A stretch of 64,000 bases of DNA from Bacteroidota bacterium (GTDB taxonomy: Bacteria; Bacteroidota; Bacteroidia; Chitinophagales; Chitinophagaceae), in the NCBI GenBank assembly GCA_018267915.1, contig JAFDXN010000034.1, positions 1-64,000 of the forward strand. The letters are read 5' to 3'. Under the pieces are notes generated by a model. That model made no database searches. It saw nothing but the letters and a program-made list of their open reading frames with translations, and was not told the origin of the DNA. The position numbers and the translations under genes were made by a program. Positions within the stretch are counted from its first letter, which is position 1. The number at the start of each line of letters is the position of its first letter. Positions 42,683 to 52,440 of this stretch are shown one piece after another.

Positions 42683-45076
42683 TTACTGTACCAGCAGCTT
42701 TTCTTTAAAGCGCCATTTATCGCTTACTACTTCCATGAAGTAGACCCCGGGCTTTAAAGCCCCTTTATCAATACCCAGTACATCGGCATTCTGCCGCGGA
42801 TAAGTACGCAGTTCACGACCCAATATATCGTATAGCGTTGCTGAATAGTATGCGCCGGCTGTATTCTGCATGATAAGATTAGCTGACCGGGTAAATGGAT
42901 TGGGATATACAGCGTGGCTAATACCATGACCTGCTGTAACCTCAGGAACAAGCATTGGAACGGCTGCTATGCATTGAGAGTCTAGGATATTATGGGCTAT
43001 TTCTTCATAAGCTTCATTTACAACCGCGACCACGCTATCGATGCAAATGAAGTTAGTATCTATGGCATCAAAGCTAACGCGTAAAAGTAAGGTCGTACCC
43101 AGGTTCTTCGGGATGGCTACTTCGTCGTTGGTAAGTAGTGCGATCTCGCCGCTGGGCCGAAAGGCTATCGTGGGGCTGAAGCCTGGTACCTGGTTCTGCA
43201 CATTTACCACGTGGAGGCCTTTAAGCTTTATCTGGTAGGCAAGCAGTTTAGAGTTGGTGTTTTTGATAAATATGTCAACAGTCTGGTTACTGTAATCAAG
43301 ATTGCCAATGGAGAATTCCGCGGACTGGGTCGGATTTTTAATCATGTTCGGAAAGGCGCAGGACTTGTGCGTGTGGCCCACAGGTATAGCATCTGGTCCA
43401 TGCTTCCAACAGTCGAAAAGCAAGGCCGCATCCGTAACTGATATCATGCTGTCCGCATTGAGGTCGAGACAAGGGCTTGCCGGTAGGTTGTGGTAAACAG
43501 CACCGTGCATGTAGCTATTGACGTCCACATTATCGCGAAGGCTGTCGATGTTGATGTCGCCGGTGAGCCTTGTCCCGTTGCAATTGCCCTCACAGTCTTT
43601 CACTGCAAGTCCATTCTCCACACCCATACAGTCGTAATATGGGGCGCAATTTGGATACACGTCTACCTGGCGGAGGTTATTCGCGTCGTGATAGATGTGT
43701 ATGCACGTACGTGCCCAGTTGTTAAAGTAGTTGGTTTCATACCTGCCATAAAAGTCGGGCCGCGGCTGCCAGCTTGCGCGCACTATCAGTTTGTAGTCAC
43801 CGTCTGCTACGTCCGTAATATCTATCCATTGGCAGGGCAGGCCGCTGCTGTAAATGTCGGCACAGCCTGCTGTAATACCCATATTGCTACAGTTAAACTT
43901 GCCGGTTCCTACAGGGCATGTCAGGTCTAATACACAAAATCCATTTTTATATCCTATCGGCACCAGGTTGTTATTGTAGTCAGCAAGCAGGTACTGTGCA
44001 TAGTCTTTGAAATGCCAGTGACCATGGCAAAGGTCCCAGGCGAAAATGGGGCTGTATATATTAGGGTTCGCAGGGGGTGTTCCGGCCGTAAAGTCTTGCG
44101 CACCGAAATTATCTATTCGCGTTGAGAAATTAATCCTGTCGCGTATACCATAGCCGTTCAGGCAGCCTTCGCGTATTGCGCATATATCTGTCGTGGTGCT
44201 AGTGTCCATATAGATGGATGTGGCTAACTCGGTGCTGTCTACCACGAGATCTGGGCCGGTTGGGCATAGAGGATTCGGATAGTATACACAGCTCGAATCG
44301 TTGATGGTTGCAAAGGGGTTGTAATTGCAGGCCGTTATATCCATACAGCCTGATACGGGTCCATTATAAGCTAGTCGCCAGTTAATGGGGCCGTAATTGC
44401 ATGTGTGACCATAGTCGCCAACGCGGAGATAATAGGTATTCCCCGCAGTGAAATAAGCGCTGATGTTAGACTGCGTTCCGCAATTCTGGAAACCATAATA
44501 AATGGTAGCAAGGTTGTTCGTATCAGGTGCCAGGTTAGTGCAGTAATCGTATATATACAGCTTGGTAGTGCAAGTGTTCAGATTACAGGTGGTAAATGTG
44601 TACTGGCCGGTATTGGGGGCAGTATAAACATACCAGTAGTCGGGATTAGGTGCAGTAAATGTCCCGGTATCGGTTACTATAGCCGTTGAACAGTTGGCGC
44701 CCGGCGGGCAGTCTACCCATGCATTGCTTTGTGCACCGAAGGAACTGTCGCTTTTAACCAGTACATTATTGAGAAACACTTTAAAGTAGCCGTGCCCGTA
44801 GTTGCAGCAGATGCCGTCACCGTAGGAGTCTAATATCTGGAAGTGGGTACAAGAGTTATCCGGCACACATATTGAGTCTTTATACAAAGAATTCTGACCC
44901 AGCGTTCCGTTTTGCATAAGCACATTGTTTTGTGCATCCGTTAGCTTCCAGCTGGTTTCACCGGGGTAGCTGTCGGTCATTAATTCTATGCGTACCTGTT
45001 TTTGACCCGCAGGACACTGGGCTCGAGAAACAAAAAAGGGCAGGGTGCAGCATAGCAGCAGTAACACTTTTTTCAT
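42683..45076 (-). CDS. T9SS-secreted lysyl oxidase with dockerin-like and cohesin-like modules
   Basis: 797 aa from the ATG at 45076 (a TTG precedes it). Order: signal peptide; adhesive N-domain; a GCMDITACNYNPF block of the type seen in Bacteroidota surface proteins; a lysyl-oxidase domain (about 274-465); two dockerin-like calcium loops (GDINIDSLRDNVD; LDLNADSMISVTD); a cohesin-like beta-domain; a type A T9SS sorting tail. In the LOX domain the copper triad WDLCHGHWHF is intact (His351, His353, His355). Both LTQ quinone precursors are present: Lys377 (GYKNGFC, as human Lys320) and Tyr409 (ADIYSSGLPCQWIDITDV, as human Tyr355). It should oxidise lysine side chains outside the cell. Confidence 0.9.
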   Translation of the reverse strand: MKKVLLLLCCTLPFFVSRAQCPAGQKQVRIELMTDSYPGETSWKLTDAQNNVLMQNGTLGQNSLYKDSICVPDNSCTHFQILDSYGDGICCNYGHGYFKVFLNNVLVKSDSSFGAQSNAWVDCPPGANCSTAIVTDTGTFTAPNPDYWYVYTAPNTGQYTFTTCNLNTCTTKLYIYDYCTNLAPDTNNLATIYYGFQNCGTQSNISAYFTAGNTYYLRVGDYGHTCNYGPINWRLAYNGPVSGCMDITACNYNPFATINDSSCVYYPNPLCPTGPDLVVDSTELATSIYMDTSTTTDICAIREGCLNGYGIRDRINFSTRIDNFGAQDFTAGTPPANPNIYSPIFAWDLCHGHWHFKDYAQYLLADYNNNLVPIGYKNGFCVLDLTCPVGTGKFNCSNMGITAGCADIYSSGLPCQWIDITDVADGDYKLIVRASWQPRPDFYGRYETNYFNNWARTCIHIYHDANNLRQVDVYPNCAPYYDCMGVENGLAVKDCEGNCNGTRLTGDINIDSLRDNVDVNSYMHGAVYHNLPASPCLDLNADSMISVTDAALLFDCWKHGPDAIPVGHTHKSCAFPNMIKNPTQSAEFSIGNLDYSNQTVDIFIKNTNSKLLAYQIKLKGLHVVNVQNQVPGFSPTIAFRPSGEIALLTNDEVAIPKNLGTTLLLRVSFDAIDTNFICIDSVVAVVNEAYEEIAHNILDSQCIAAVPMLVPEVTAGHGISHAVYPNPFTRSANLIMQNTAGAYYSATLYDILGRELRTYPRQNADVLGIDKGALKPGVYFMEVVSDKWRFKEKLLVQ

Positions 45077-45123
45077 GCACCTGAATTTAGAGGTGAGCAA
45101 TAATATAAATATATCTCTTTTTT

Positions 45124-48100
45124 TTATCGGAGCAGCGTAATACTTCCTGTTTTCTGCACTGTCGTTCCATCGAGGTAGGTAGCTTCCAATGTGTAAGCGT
45201 AGACCTCCTCTACCTGCGGCTGACCTTTATAAGTACCATCCCATCCCTTCTCCTTCGTGTCAGTCTCGAAAACGATATTGCCCCACCTGTTATAAATACG
45301 CAGCCTTACAGATCTTAACCTGAAACCCCTTATATACAGAACGTCATTGTTACCGTCGCCATTGGGACTGAATGCGGAAGGTACATCAACCACTTTATCG
45401 ATATCTGCTTTTATGTCTTTACAGGCAGTATCAATGCAATTGTTGGTGTCGCTGGCTATCAGGCATATGTGATAGCTGCCCGAGTCATTGTACAGCTTAT
45501 CGGGATTGCGATCTGCGCTGGTAGTTCCGTCGCCAAAATTCCACCTGAAAATGCTGGCATAGTCGCTTGACAGGTTTTGAAAATGCACCGCCGAGTTGGG
45601 CATCGGGGGATTGGGATCGAAACTAAAATCGGCAATCATTGGCTTGAAAATATTGCCGCTTTGGTTTATGGTATCATGACAACCCACAGCATTGACCATT
45701 ACCAGGTTCACGGAATAGGCACCTGCCTGGGGGAAAGTAAAGATGACCGGATTACCGTAGCGAACTATAGAATCGGAAACCCAGGTATAGCTAACCGCCT
45801 CACTCGATCCGGCATCTTGTGCTGCATATAACCATGCACTGCGGCAGTCTGCAGCGGAATCACTAACCGAGTAATGAAAAGGTTGAGATGTGTCGACGAT
45901 ATTGAATGTTGCGAGGTAAGTGCAACCGTTTGCATCAGTTATAAGGCAGCTATCCATGCCAACCGCGAGCCCCGATATGATGGTGTCGGTTGAGTTGCCC
46001 GGTGTCCAAAGGTATGAATAGGGCCCTACGCCGCCCATGCCGACGGCGATAGCGCTGCCCTGGTTAATGTTTTGGCATACTACATTGGTTTTTTGGGTAC
46101 GGGCCGACAAAGCCGCTGGCTCGGTTATTACGAAAGTTTCATCCTTCACGCAGGCATTGTAGTCCTTGATGGTGCAGGTATAAGTGCCTGCAGGGAGGCC
46201 GGTCGCCGCATTGCCTGTTCCGCCGTATGGCGACCATAAATAAGTAAACGGAGGTGTGCCGCCCGAAACAACTACTTGTGCATAAGCAGTGCTGTCGCCA
46301 TGGCATTTGACGTTTTGCTGCGAATCGGCAGTGCTGATAGCCGCAGGTTCGGCAATAGTTACAGTTTCGGTATGAGCACAATTATTATGATCGGTAATGG
46401 TGCAGGTATACACACCTGCTGAGAGCCCTGTGGCGTTTGGCCCGTTGCCCCCGCTCGGCGACCATGAATAAGTATAGGGTCCGGTGCCGCCTGAAACGAT
46501 CACTGTAGCTATGCCATTGTTGTTGCCATGGCAAAGGATGTCGGCATGGTAAGTTGCAGCCTGGATGGGAGTTGGTTCGGTCAATGTAAAAGACTGGGTA
46601 ATAGTGCAGCCGTGCGCATCGCTGATGGTGCAGGTGTAAGTACCTGCAGCCAGATTATTTGCGGACGAACTATTGCCACCGGTCGGCGCCCATGAATAGG
46701 AATAGGGCGAGGTGCCGCCGGACATAATAACCGAAGCGACACCTGTGTATGCACCATTGCAGAGAATGTTAGATTGGGAGGTGATAACTGATAACTGTTG
46801 TACCGGCTGCGTTATGGTAGCCGATTGTGTAGTGGTGCAGCCATTCGCGTCAGTTATCGTGCAGGTGTACGTTGCCGGAACAAGACCATTTGCTGTAGCA
46901 TTGTTTCCTCCCGATGGCGCCCACGAATACGAGTAGGGTGCTGTGCCTCCCGCGGGAGTAACCGTTGCAGTGCCATTGCCGGCACCATAGCAGGTCACAT
47001 CACTGTGCGAGATGGTAGCTGAAAGCACAGCAGGCTGCGTTATGGTAAAAGTCTTTTGCAGGGTGCAGTTATTAGCGTCAGTTATGGTGCAAGTGTAACT
47101 GCCGGGAACGAGTGGCGAGGCTGATGCCGCATTACCTCCTGTCGGCGCCCATGAGTACGTATAGCCGGGCACACCACCTGAGGCAGTAACGGAAGCAACT
47201 CCATTGCCCGCGCCGTTACAGGTAACATTTACCTGCGATGTAGTGGCTGTCACGGCCGTCGGCTGGGTGAGCGTAAATGTCTTTTGCAGGTTACAGTTGT
47301 TTGCGTCAGTTATTGTGCAGGTATAGTTGCCGGCGGTCAGGTTATTGGCTGTGGCACTATTGCCCCCGGTTGGTGCCCAGGCATAAGTATACCCCGGTGT
47401 TCCGCCCGATGGGTTCACGGAGGCTGATCCTGTAGCTGCGCCATTGCAAAGGAGATTGACTTGTGATGTGGTAGCCGTCATTGCGCCCGGTTGTGTTACA
47501 GTAATGGTTTTTTGCAGTGTGCATCCGTTGGCATCGGTTATGGTGCAGGTATAATTACCGGCAGACAGGCCGCTTGCTATGGCGTTATTGCCGCCGGTTG
47601 GCGCCCAGGAATAACCATATGGAGCAGTGCCCCCCGAAACATTGACCGTGGCAGTGCCATTGTTGCCACCATTGCAGCTCACGCTCGTTTGGCTTGTCGT
47701 GGCTGTTAATGGTGCAGGTTGGGTCACCACAATAGTATCAATAACTGTATCGGAAACTGCATCAATAACCCTTACAGTATATGAGCCCGCGCTAAGACCG
47801 CTTATGGTTGATGTGGTCTGGTTCCCGGGCAGCCATAGATAAGAGTAAGGTGGCGTGCCGTAGGTAGCGCTGACCGATGCTGTCCCATTGTTGCCTCCGT
47901 TGCAGGAAACATTTGTATGAGAAGGCGTGGTTGTCAACGAGACATAAACCGGTTGTACGTCGACATAGTCAACATAATAATACGCATAATTGCCCGGCCC
48001 AAGTGAGTCAAGGTGGGTATTGGCGTCGTTTTTAAAACTTCCTATCGCGATGTGTGTATAGGCGGAGTCGGCCTGGAAAGTGTCGCTAAGCGTTACCCAT

Positions 48101-48612
48101 CCTGTAGCATCTGAAATAATGCCATAGTTGCCATAATCTATTTGGGCGGTCACAGGGATAACCTGGTCGGTAGGAGCGTAAGTATAGTTTACATAAAAGA
48201 ACACGCCCAGGTTATCAGAGCCTAGACCGCCTGATTCCGCCCTGCTCACATGGATCGTAACTTTGTAATACGTTCCCGGAGTAAGAGCGTTGATAGCACC
48301 ATCGAGGTATTCCCGATAGTTCGGCACGGCTGCCCAGTAAGGGCATAAGCCCGCGTAGGCATTACCTTCGTAAGCGGTCTGGTTGCCATAGGTGTTTTGG
48401 GGTACGCCGGCGATGGTATTAGGGCAGCAACTATTATAATAATCTGAGCTGGCTCCCGTAGGATCAATCCACTCATTACAGTGATTGGTAACCTGGGCGG
48501 CGTTATTAGGGCAAACTGAAAATTGTTCAAAGCCGGGATTATGCACCACATTCTGTCCAAATGTGGAGAAGCTGAAAGCAATGAAAAATATCAGGGTACA
48601 AGTATATTTCAT
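45124..48612 (-). CDS. SprB-repeat/PKD surface adhesin, T9SS type B
   Basis: 1162 aa. Signal peptide (ends TFGQ), an N-domain (HNPGFEQFSVCPNN..., frequent in Bacteroidota surface proteins), nine SprB-type repeats (about 226-908, each about 76 aa, with CNGxxNG, SGGTxPYxYxW and GNYTCTITDANGC), two PKD-like domains (NFGDGTTSA in the second) and a C-terminal gliding-motility-associated CHU_C domain (VPSAFSPNGDGNNDVLYI...IYNRWGNIVFE), the type B T9SS signal. Resembles SprB of Flavobacterium, but much shorter than the huge original. Starts 24 bp upstream of the lysyl oxidase and is probably co-transcribed. Confidence 0.92.
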   Translation of the reverse strand: MKYTCTLIFFIAFSFSTFGQNVVHNPGFEQFSVCPNNAAQVTNHCNEWIDPTGASSDYYNSCCPNTIAGVPQNTYGNQTAYEGNAYAGLCPYWAAVPNYREYLDGAINALTPGTYYKVTIHVSRAESGGLGSDNLGVFFYVNYTYAPTDQVIPVTAQIDYGNYGIISDATGWVTLSDTFQADSAYTHIAIGSFKNDANTHLDSLGPGNYAYYYVDYVDVQPVYVSLTTTPSHTNVSCNGGNNGTASVSATYGTPPYSYLWLPGNQTTSTISGLSAGSYTVRVIDAVSDTVIDTIVVTQPAPLTATTSQTSVSCNGGNNGTATVNVSGGTAPYGYSWAPTGGNNAIASGLSAGNYTCTITDANGCTLQKTITVTQPGAMTATTSQVNLLCNGAATGSASVNPSGGTPGYTYAWAPTGGNSATANNLTAGNYTCTITDANNCNLQKTFTLTQPTAVTATTSQVNVTCNGAGNGVASVTASGGVPGYTYSWAPTGGNAASASPLVPGSYTCTITDANNCTLQKTFTITQPAVLSATISHSDVTCYGAGNGTATVTPAGGTAPYSYSWAPSGGNNATANGLVPATYTCTITDANGCTTTQSATITQPVQQLSVITSQSNILCNGAYTGVASVIMSGGTSPYSYSWAPTGGNSSSANNLAAGTYTCTISDAHGCTITQSFTLTEPTPIQAATYHADILCHGNNNGIATVIVSGGTGPYTYSWSPSGGNGPNATGLSAGVYTCTITDHNNCAHTETVTIAEPAAISTADSQQNVKCHGDSTAYAQVVVSGGTPPFTYLWSPYGGTGNAATGLPAGTYTCTIKDYNACVKDETFVITEPAALSARTQKTNVVCQNINQGSAIAVGMGGVGPYSYLWTPGNSTDTIISGLAVGMDSCLITDANGCTYLATFNIVDTSQPFHYSVSDSAADCRSAWLYAAQDAGSSEAVSYTWVSDSIVRYGNPVIFTFPQAGAYSVNLVMVNAVGCHDTINQSGNIFKPMIADFSFDPNPPMPNSAVHFQNLSSDYASIFRWNFGDGTTSADRNPDKLYNDSGSYHICLIASDTNNCIDTACKDIKADIDKVVDVPSAFSPNGDGNNDVLYIRGFRLRSVRLRIYNRWGNIVFETDTKEKGWDGTYKGQPQVEEVYAYTLEATYLDGTTVQKTGSITLLR
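45880..47940 (-). repeat. nine tandem SprB-repeat coding units
   Basis: Nine units of about 228 nt in register, each with the motifs TCTITDANGC/NNC and the SGG(T)xPY block; divergence between units is moderate, so it is protein repeat rather than a recent DNA duplication. Confidence 0.85.
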
Positions 48613-48709
48613 TTAATTAAATTGTAAGAAGGTTCTATAAAGTTACATAAAGCTTCCTACATTTTGCCTTGGCAGACAATGTATTTAGAAAATAAATAAT
48701 GTTTAACGC

Positions 48710-49720
48710 TTAAACTTTTACAGCACCTGCATACATCAGCTCAATAATCCGCACAACTTCTCTTCCTTCCTCAGCACTGGTCATTACCGAGTGGCCATGG
48801 TGCAAGACATCTATCACATTCTGGATCACTTTGTCATGATTACTCATTGAGCCCTGATATAGTCCGTAATCATTCGCCTTTGCGCTGATATTGATTTGGG
48901 GCAGGGCCTCCCCTTGCAGTTGCTGATATTCGATGGTATTCAGGTATTGCCCGCCGATCTTCAGGGTGCCTTTTTCCGCCAATAGTGTTATGGAGCCCTC
49001 CATATTCCGCTCAAAAGCGCAGGTGGTGAAGTTGAAGTTCACTATAGCTCCGTTGGCAGCCTTCAATACAAAACTGCCTGTATCTTCCAGTTCGGTGTTA
49101 TGCTGATGTGCATAATTATGCAGCCAGCCTTTCGAGTCAACAACGGTGCCGTTCAGGTAGTAAAGGATATCTACAAAGTGGCTGAATTGCGTGAACAGAC
49201 AACCTCCGTCTTTTTGTTTGGTGCCGCGCCAGTTACCCTCAGCATAATAGGCATCTCCCCGGTTCCAGAAACAGTTCACCTGTATCATATAGATATCACC
49301 CAGTTCATTGCCGGCAAGAAGCTTTTTCACAGCTTGTACCGGTGGATTATAGCGATTTTGCTTCACCGCAAATATCGTTTTACCACTTTCCGTAGCGGCA
49401 GCTATCATGTTGTCGCACTCCTGAGCACTTAATGCCATGGGTTTTTCAACCACTGTGTGTAGTCCGGCCTTCAGTCCTGCGATCGTGTGGGCTTCATGGA
49501 GATAGTTTGGCGTACATACGCACAGCACATCCGCGTCTTGCTCCTGAAGCATTTCATCAAGTGTATGGTAGAAATTTACGCCTTCAGGCACTTTGGATTC
49601 TAAAGTGACATTTTCATCACAAACTGCAACCAGTTGCGCATTCGGATTGTGCATGATATGCTCGGCATGTCTCCTGCCTATATTGCCAAAGCCTACTACT
49701 ATAAAACGTATGGGGGTCAA
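48710..49720 (-). CDS. Gfo/Idh/MocA family oxidoreductase
   Basis: 336 aa. N-terminal Rossmann fold with VVGFGNIGRRHAEHI, the EKPMAL motif and the family's C-terminal domain (FNFTTCAFERNMEGSITLLAEKGTLKIGG). NAD(P)-dependent dehydrogenase of sugars or sugar nucleotides; the closest shape is the WlbA/WbpB UDP-sugar type, but substrate cannot be fixed. TTG at 49720 is the start; a TAG lies nine bases upstream in frame, and TACATTTG (49746-49753) is the -7 box. Confidence 0.88.
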   Translation of the reverse strand: MTPIRFIVVGFGNIGRRHAEHIMHNPNAQLVAVCDENVTLESKVPEGVNFYHTLDEMLQEQDADVLCVCTPNYLHEAHTIAGLKAGLHTVVEKPMALSAQECDNMIAAATESGKTIFAVKQNRYNPPVQAVKKLLAGNELGDIYMIQVNCFWNRGDAYYAEGNWRGTKQKDGGCLFTQFSHFVDILYYLNGTVVDSKGWLHNYAHQHNTELEDTGSFVLKAANGAIVNFNFTTCAFERNMEGSITLLAEKGTLKIGGQYLNTIEYQQLQGEALPQINISAKANDYGLYQGSMSNHDKVIQNVIDVLHHGHSVMTSAEEGREVVRIIELMYAGAVKV

Positions 49721-49745
49721 AAAAATCTATTATTATATTCAAGAT

Positions 49746-49753
49746 CAAATGTA
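49746..49753 (-). promoter_or_regulatory. -7 box for the Gfo/Idh/MocA gene
   Basis: Minus-strand TACATTTG, 25 bp before the TTG start at 49720; it supports that start. Confidence 0.5.
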
Positions 49754-49961
49754 AAGGCTAAGCCGTCAATATTCAAAAAATACTGCAGTTTCTATCCTAC
49801 ACTGTCCGTCGTCTGCGATATGGCGCAGTTGCGCACCACAAACCATATACGGGCAATTACAGCGATGATTCAAAGAGAATGGCGAAAACTACTAATAGCA
49901 GGCAGCTGAGCGGTAGGGCTTGAGTAAAGAACCTTCGGGACAGAACCCGATAATTCATATT

Positions 49962-51854
49962 TTATCGAACGACTGAAATGAGGTTGTTTTCGATTCGTAA
50001 TAAGCCCGCATCCGCCATTTTTCTTAATGCGAGCAACACCTCGCTTTTTTGGGCCGCCGGATATTTTTTTATTAAAAGACTGGCTTGGATACTTCCCTCT
50101 GCTTTAATCAGTTCCTGTAAGTCCTTTGTCAGTTTGTTCGTTTCAGAATGTGTTGCTGATGTTTGCAGGCATATATCGCAATGCCCGCAATTCTCATCCG
50201 GGTATTCTCCAAAATAGGTTCTTAGCATTAATTCGCGACACATGTCTTCATTCTCCAGGTAGTTGATCATAGCCTGTGTTCTCGCTTCATGTTGTCTGCG
50301 TAGTAACGCAATGCGCTGCATATCTATGATCAGGTGACGGCTGTCCACCCGAAGGTGGTGAAAATATAACTGGGGCCCTTCCGTGGCTTTGCGGTAGTCC
50401 AACACTTCCATTCGATGTAACTTTTGCAACAAATGTTCCACCATTTCCTTTTTCATCTTTAGTTGTTTTGCAAGGACGGTAAGCCGCATAGTCGTTGGAT
50501 AGTGGAAGACGGTACCATACAGGCGCAGTATGCCTGTAATTGCATAACCAAGGTCGGGGTAGGCCGCAACTATTTGATCAAGATTTTCCCGATCAGTGGT
50601 AAACTGGATATAAGCAGGGTGAAATACTGATTCGGTGATAGTCCAGAGCCCCTCTTGGGCGAGTAGCTTCAGCCCATAGGATGCCGGCGTAACTTCCAGA
50701 TCGAACTTTTGACAGAAGTCAGCCAGGTCGAATGGGAAATACCTGTCCGGCTGTGCACCGGTAGGTATTTGCAAATATTCGTTGACAGCCTGATACACGC
50801 TACGTAAGTAGGATTCGGGCGGGTACTGCAGCATTACACTTTCCCGCAATCGGCTAATGTCAGTGGCATTATAAAGCAACAGTGCTTTAGACGAGTGACC
50901 ATCGCGACCCGCCCTGCCGGCTTCCTGGTAATAACCTTCGAGGTGCTCAGGTGCATCATAGTGTAATACCGTCCGTACATCCGGCTTGTCTATACCCATG
51001 CCGAATGCTGTGGTAGCTACCATGGTCGTCACGCTGTTTTCCATCCAGCTTTTTTGAGCATTTTCCCTGATATCTTTCGCCATGCCGGCATGGTAGTGTG
51101 TTGCAGCAATACCTTGCTGTATCAATTTGTTTGCCAATATCTCAGTTTGCTTACGACTACGGCAGTAGACGATGTTGCAGGCGGTTGACGACAGGTTGTC
51201 CTTTGTATCGTTCGGCTTGTTTTCGCTGTACTTCACAGCATAGTAAATATTTTTTCTTTTTGCGCTTTGTCTGAAGATGGCCGGCGCCTGTAATTGTAGT
51301 TGCACGGCAATGTCATCCTGCACCGTTTTCGTTGCCGAAGCCGTTAGTGCCAGTATTGGCACTTCAGGAAGGGTAGCTCTCAGCTCTGCGATTTTCAGGT
51401 AGTCCGGCCTGAAATCGTGTCCCCATTGTGAAATACAATGCGCCTCATCTACGGCTATAAGACTGATGTCGAAGGATGGCAAATATTCTTTAAATAATTC
51501 CGTCTGTAGTCGCTCTGGCGAAACATACAGGAGTTTGTACGGGCCGTGCAGCATATTCTCTATATTGGTCCGCACCTCATGATAGTTCATTCCGGAATGT
51601 ATACAACAGCTCATGATGCCTAGTTGGTCCAGCCGGGCTACCTGGTCTTTCATCAGCGCGATGAGAGGGGAGATGACGAGTGCAAACCCCGGTCTTGCCA
51701 GCGCCGGCACCTGGTAGCAGAGCGACTTTCCTGCACCCGTAGGCAGTAAAGCCATGGTGTCCTTATTTTGTAAGATGCTTCCGATCACCTCCGCTTGCAA
51801 TGGACGGAAGCTGGAATAGCCCCAATGCTTTTGTAATATCTCTAAAGGGGCCAT
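49962..51854 (-). CDS. recQ: ATP-dependent DNA helicase, RecQ family
   Basis: 630 aa. Helicase motifs in order: Q-motif FRPLQAEVI, Walker A LLPTGAGKSLC, DEAH box VDEAHCISQWGHDFRPDY (RecQ-specific), LALTASAT, VATTAFGMGIDKPDVRTVLH and QEAGRAGRDG. Zinc-binding CGHCDIC follows and a C-terminal winged-helix-type region, then a tail (EVLLALRKMADAGLLRIENN). Unwinds DNA during repair and recombination. Its upstream partner ends 6 bp away. Confidence 0.94.
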   Translation of the reverse strand: MAPLEILQKHWGYSSFRPLQAEVIGSILQNKDTMALLPTGAGKSLCYQVPALARPGFALVISPLIALMKDQVARLDQLGIMSCCIHSGMNYHEVRTNIENMLHGPYKLLYVSPERLQTELFKEYLPSFDISLIAVDEAHCISQWGHDFRPDYLKIAELRATLPEVPILALTASATKTVQDDIAVQLQLQAPAIFRQSAKRKNIYYAVKYSENKPNDTKDNLSSTACNIVYCRSRKQTEILANKLIQQGIAATHYHAGMAKDIRENAQKSWMENSVTTMVATTAFGMGIDKPDVRTVLHYDAPEHLEGYYQEAGRAGRDGHSSKALLLYNATDISRLRESVMLQYPPESYLRSVYQAVNEYLQIPTGAQPDRYFPFDLADFCQKFDLEVTPASYGLKLLAQEGLWTITESVFHPAYIQFTTDRENLDQIVAAYPDLGYAITGILRLYGTVFHYPTTMRLTVLAKQLKMKKEMVEHLLQKLHRMEVLDYRKATEGPQLYFHHLRVDSRHLIIDMQRIALLRRQHEARTQAMINYLENEDMCRELMLRTYFGEYPDENCGHCDICLQTSATHSETNKLTKDLQELIKAEGSIQASLLIKKYPAAQKSEVLLALRKMADAGLLRIENNLISVVR

Positions 51855-51860
51855 AGCTGC

Positions 51861-52334
51861 CTAAATTTCCCCTTGTGTTTTATCCACAAAAACCGGTTTT
51901 AGTGCATGCAGCCATAGCTGTTTCTTCACTTCTGCGTTGAGCTCCAGTTCGCTTAAAGATAGCGATGGTATCCAGGTACAATCATTGTAGCGATTGGGCT
52001 CGCAAAACCTGAACAACGCTGAAACACCCAACCGGGTCGGCTGCACACCTAATAGGATCACCACTTTTGGTCTGAGGTGATATTGTAATTGGTGCCACGC
52101 AATGTCCTCGTCATCATTTAGTTGTATAACACTGTATTGGTTTTCGTGCAGGTTGCAGGCCTGCATCATTTTTTGCAACTGTGTCGCCTCACCGGAACTT
52201 TTAGCAAAGGGCGTAGACAACACAAGGACGTTTTTTGGTTCCAAAGGACCTTTGGTTTCAGGAAGTGTGTCCCAAAAGGTGTTCCATTCATCGCTTAAGA
52301 TATCGGTTTCTATAATTATCGGGATGTCCTTCAT
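51861..52334 (-). CDS. protein of unknown function, upstream of recQ
   Basis: 157 aa, no signal peptide, cytoplasmic. Two strong hydrophobic strands (KNVLVLSTPF and RPKVVILLGVQPTRLG) in an alpha/beta order. The look is loosely that of uracil-DNA-glycosylase-fold or pol III psi-like proteins, but I cannot assign it. It lies 6 bp upstream of recQ on the same strand, so it may take part in DNA repair. Confidence 0.7.
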   Translation of the reverse strand: MKDIPIIIETDILSDEWNTFWDTLPETKGPLEPKNVLVLSTPFAKSSGEATQLQKMMQACNLHENQYSVIQLNDDEDIAWHQLQYHLRPKVVILLGVQPTRLGVSALFRFCEPNRYNDCTWIPSLSLSELELNAEVKKQLWLHALKPVFVDKTQGEI

Positions 52335-52440
52335 AAACAGCTTGCTATATTATCTCAAATGATATGCGTCAGGCCTGAAGCGGAAAAATTTTCGTTTCTT
52401 TGCGAAATTAAATGTTTCTCGTTATTAGTTTTTCGATTTT

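Noticed and set aside
5031..45076. Idea that the lysyl oxidase cross-links the collagen-like protein
   Set aside because: The Gly-X-Y tract (about residues 135-209) has no lysine, and the genes are 36 kb apart, so nothing in the sequence supports it.
45880..47940. Recent DNA duplication or mobile repeat
   Set aside because: Units are diverged and stay in frame; this is an ordinary SprB protein repeat.
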